Position numbers and translations under genes: made by a program | Part shown: positions 62,155 through 64,000 of the stretch, piece by piece | Numbering within the stretch: position 1 is the stretch's first letter | How the letters are laid out: every line of letters begins with the position of its first letter | The notes under the pieces: model-generated | What the model was told of the DNA's origin: nothing | Databases searched by the model: none | Seen by the model: the letters and a program-made list of their open reading frames with translations, nothing else | Assembly: GCA_029262835.1 (NCBI GenBank) | Contig: JAJCYQ010000089.1 | Coordinates: 1-64,000 of the forward strand | DNA length: 64,000 nt | Reading direction: 5' to 3' | DNA from: Bacteroidota bacterium | Lineage (GTDB): Bacteria; Bacteroidota; Rhodothermia; Rhodothermales; UBA10348

Positions 62155-64000
62155 ATGAGTGAACAGGCCGCTCAAAAGCGGGTCCAGGGGCAGACGCCCC
62201 TCATGCGGCAGTTCTTCTCCATCAAATCCAGGCATCCGGACACGATTCTGCTGTTCCGGATGGGGGATTTTTATGAGACGTTCGGGGATGATGCCAAGGA
62301 AGTCCATGCCGTGCTTGGGATTACGCTGACCAAGAGGTCCAATGGCGCAGCTGCCGATGTGGCGCTCGCCGGGTTTCCGCACCACGCCCTTGACACGTAT
62401 CTCCCCAAACTCGTGCGGGCAGGTTACCGTGTGGCCATCTGTGAGCAACTCGAAGATCCGAAGCAGGCCAAGAAAATCGTCAAGCGTGACGTCGTAGAAG
62501 TGGTGACGCCGGGCGTCGCGTTCCGGGACAATCTGCTGACGCCGTCGAGAGCCACCTACGTGGCGGCCGTGCACTTCGCGTGGCGCGGGCGGGGGCAGGC
62601 ACGCATGGAAATGGCGGGCATCGCCTTCGCCGATGTATCGACAGGCGAGTTCCGTGTGGCGGAAGTCGGGGCGGCTCTTGCAGCCAGTTTTCTGGATTCC
62701 ATTTCTCCGGGCGAGATCATCCTGACAAGAGAGACGCGGTCGCGCCTCGAGGAGGGGGCTTCCGTGAGGCGGGCGTTCACGCTCATGGACGACTGGGTGT
62801 TCACGCACGAGGGTAGTATGGAGCGGCTGACGGCTCATTTTGGGACGCATTCCCTCAAGGGGTTCGGTGTGGAGGATCTGGACGTCGGCCTCGTGGCGGC
62901 GGGCGCGGTACTCCACTATATGCAGGAGGCCCAGAAAGGAGCGCTGCCCCACATGCGCCGACTGGAGGCCCACCGCAGCCAGGCCTACATGACGCTCGAT
63001 GCGCAGACCCGGCGCAACATGGAACTGGTCTCGTCTCTTGAGGCGGGCGAAGACGGATCGCTCGTCGCCATCCTGGACAGGACGGCAACTCCCATGGGGG
63101 CCCGGATGCTGCGGCACTGGTTGCTGCGCCCGCTGCGGGAGCTGCCGGCTGTTGAGCGGCGCCAGGATGCGGTCCGGGTCCTCGTGGAGCGCCCAGAACT
63201 CCGGGACCGCCTCGTCGAACTTCTTGTCCCCGTTGGAGATCTCGAGCGCATGCTCGCGCGCGTCTGCATGGGTCGCTGTTCTCCCCGGGACCTGATGGGA
63301 TTGGGCCGCGCGCTGCGGTGCGTGCCGGATATACAGGCCGAACTGGCGTTGGGCGGGAGTCCGGACCATCCCGGCACTGCGGGCGAGCTGGGGGGCATCC
63401 GTGACGGGCTCGAGCCCTGCCCGGAAGTGGCGTCGCTGATCGACGAGGCACTGGTCGATGACCCGCCGGCCACGCTTCGGGACGGTGGCGTCATCCGCAC
63501 GGGGTATAACGAAGAGCTGGACGAATTGCGCCAACTGGCGGGCAGCGGCAAAGAATTTCTGGCAGGGCTTCAGAAGCGGGAAGCGGAGCGCACCGGCATT
63601 GGTTCGCTCAAGATCGGATTCAACAAAGTCTTTGGGTACTACCTGGAAGTGACCCACACGCACCGGGACAAAGTGCCGGCTGAATGGATCCGCAAGCAGA
63701 CGCTCGTCTCGGCCGAGCGGTACATTACGGAAGAACTCAAGGAATACGAGGAGAAAATCCTGGGCGCAGAAGAGCGGATGGAGGTCCTTGAGGCGCGTCT
63801 TTTTGAGGATGTGCGCGAGCACGTAGCTGGTTATGGCGCTCCCATGCAGACTACCGCGCGACTCATTGCCAGGCTCGATGTCCTGGTATCGCTCGCTCTG
63901 ACGGCCGTCGAAGAAGACTGGACGCGTCCCGAGGTTGACGAGAGCACCGTCATCGATATCCGGGACGGTCGCCACCCCGTCGTGGAGCGCAGCCTGCCGC
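62155..64000 (+). CDS. mutS: DNA mismatch repair protein MutS (partial, cut by window end)
   Basis: The first 615 codons of mutS. The start ATG at 62155 gives MSEQAAQKRVQGQTPLMRQFFSIK. The mismatch-recognition motif is FRMGDFYETF; then come LAGFPHHALDTYLPKLVRAGYRVAICEQLEDP, VTPGV, the lever domain (MDLVSSLEAGEDGSL has the equivalent NMELVSSL), and the clamp region near 63600. The window ends in DGRHPVVERSLP, just before the Walker A of the ATPase domain, so the last 250 or so codons are missing. It starts mismatch repair with MutL. Confidence 0.97.
   Translation, partial: MSEQAAQKRVQGQTPLMRQFFSIKSRHPDTILLFRMGDFYETFGDDAKEVHAVLGITLTKRSNGAAADVALAGFPHHALDTYLPKLVRAGYRVAICEQLEDPKQAKKIVKRDVVEVVTPGVAFRDNLLTPSRATYVAAVHFAWRGRGQARMEMAGIAFADVSTGEFRVAEVGAALAASFLDSISPGEIILTRETRSRLEEGASVRRAFTLMDDWVFTHEGSMERLTAHFGTHSLKGFGVEDLDVGLVAAGAVLHYMQEAQKGALPHMRRLEAHRSQAYMTLDAQTRRNMELVSSLEAGEDGSLVAILDRTATPMGARMLRHWLLRPLRELPAVERRQDAVRVLVERPELRDRLVELLVPVGDLERMLARVCMGRCSPRDLMGLGRALRCVPDIQAELALGGSPDHPGTAGELGGIRDGLEPCPEVASLIDEALVDDPPATLRDGGVIRTGYNEELDELRQLAGSGKEFLAGLQKREAERTGIGSLKIGFNKVFGYYLEVTHTHRDKVPAEWIRKQTLVSAERYITEELKEYEEKILGAEERMEVLEARLFEDVREHVAGYGAPMQTTARLIARLDVLVSLALTAVEEDWTRPEVDESTVIDIRDGRHPVVERSLP

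Noticed and set aside
62140-63975. 611-codon open frame antisense to mutS
   Set aside because: The + strand encodes MutS with all family motifs; the antisense frame has no recognisable motif.

Overview
The window reads as a chromosomal segment of a GC-rich member of the Bacteroidota/Rhodothermota lineage, most likely Rhodothermales-like. Signs are type IX secretion C-terminal sorting domains (YPNPF / YPNPA / WPNPT), a PorV/PorQ-family outer-membrane protein, TonB-dependent receptor and DUF5686 proteins with carboxypeptidase-regulatory-like plugs, few Shine-Dalgarno sites, and one promoter matching the Bacteroidota TAnnTTTG element. Genus is not decidable from sequence alone. No rRNA, prophage, transposase gene or CRISPR array is present. 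Coding density is high, with many 4-nt ATGA/GTGA overlaps.

Left part (1-14 kb): a palindromic element, a DUF3095 protein, a Kef-type antiporter, then a leftward arsenic operon arsR-arsM-acr3 with moeA coupled to its end. tRNA-Asn, an M1 aminopeptidase, a DUF5916 outer-membrane protein, tRNA-Leu with its own promoter and terminator, a redoxin and a tandem universal stress protein follow.

Middle (14-30 kb): a Gre-type elongation factor, a small secreted protein, an SLC45-like sugar transporter, a DUF885 lipoprotein, a YdeI-like protein, an S1/P1 nuclease, a DUF1761 protein and a DnaQ-like exonuclease. Head-to-head with the exonuclease is an AddB-like/AddA-like recombination nuclease pair. A fatty acid desaturase, a second palindromic element and a truncated glycosylphosphotransferase-like protein complete the block.

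Surface block (30-46.7 kb): a candidate structured RNA with a strong terminator; a leftward operon of TonB-dependent receptor, 1142-aa surface protein, PorV-like protein and T9SS-sorted PGRP-type amidase; a T9SS-sorted FG-GAP protein; a GHL10 glycoside hydrolase; and a LytTR response regulator with its sensor kinase.

Right part (46.7-64 kb): tatD, two Tat-exported Gfo/Idh/MocA oxidoreductases flanking an apbE gene, a YceI protein, dnaK, then a rightward housekeeping run pgsA-pyrE-cinA-recA-PAP2-DUF5686, a rhodanese sulfurtransferase, and mutS cut by the window edge. recA, mutS and the AddAB-like pair make this window rich in DNA repair functions.

The least expected signals are (i) two dispersed, about 82-bp, centre-symmetric palindromic elements; (ii) recurrent 14-, 15- and 18-bp tandem repeats, both between genes and in frame at protein termini; (iii) a multi-hairpin plus-strand RNA candidate; and (iv) an exonuclease/AddB divergent pair whose 5' ends appear to overlap.
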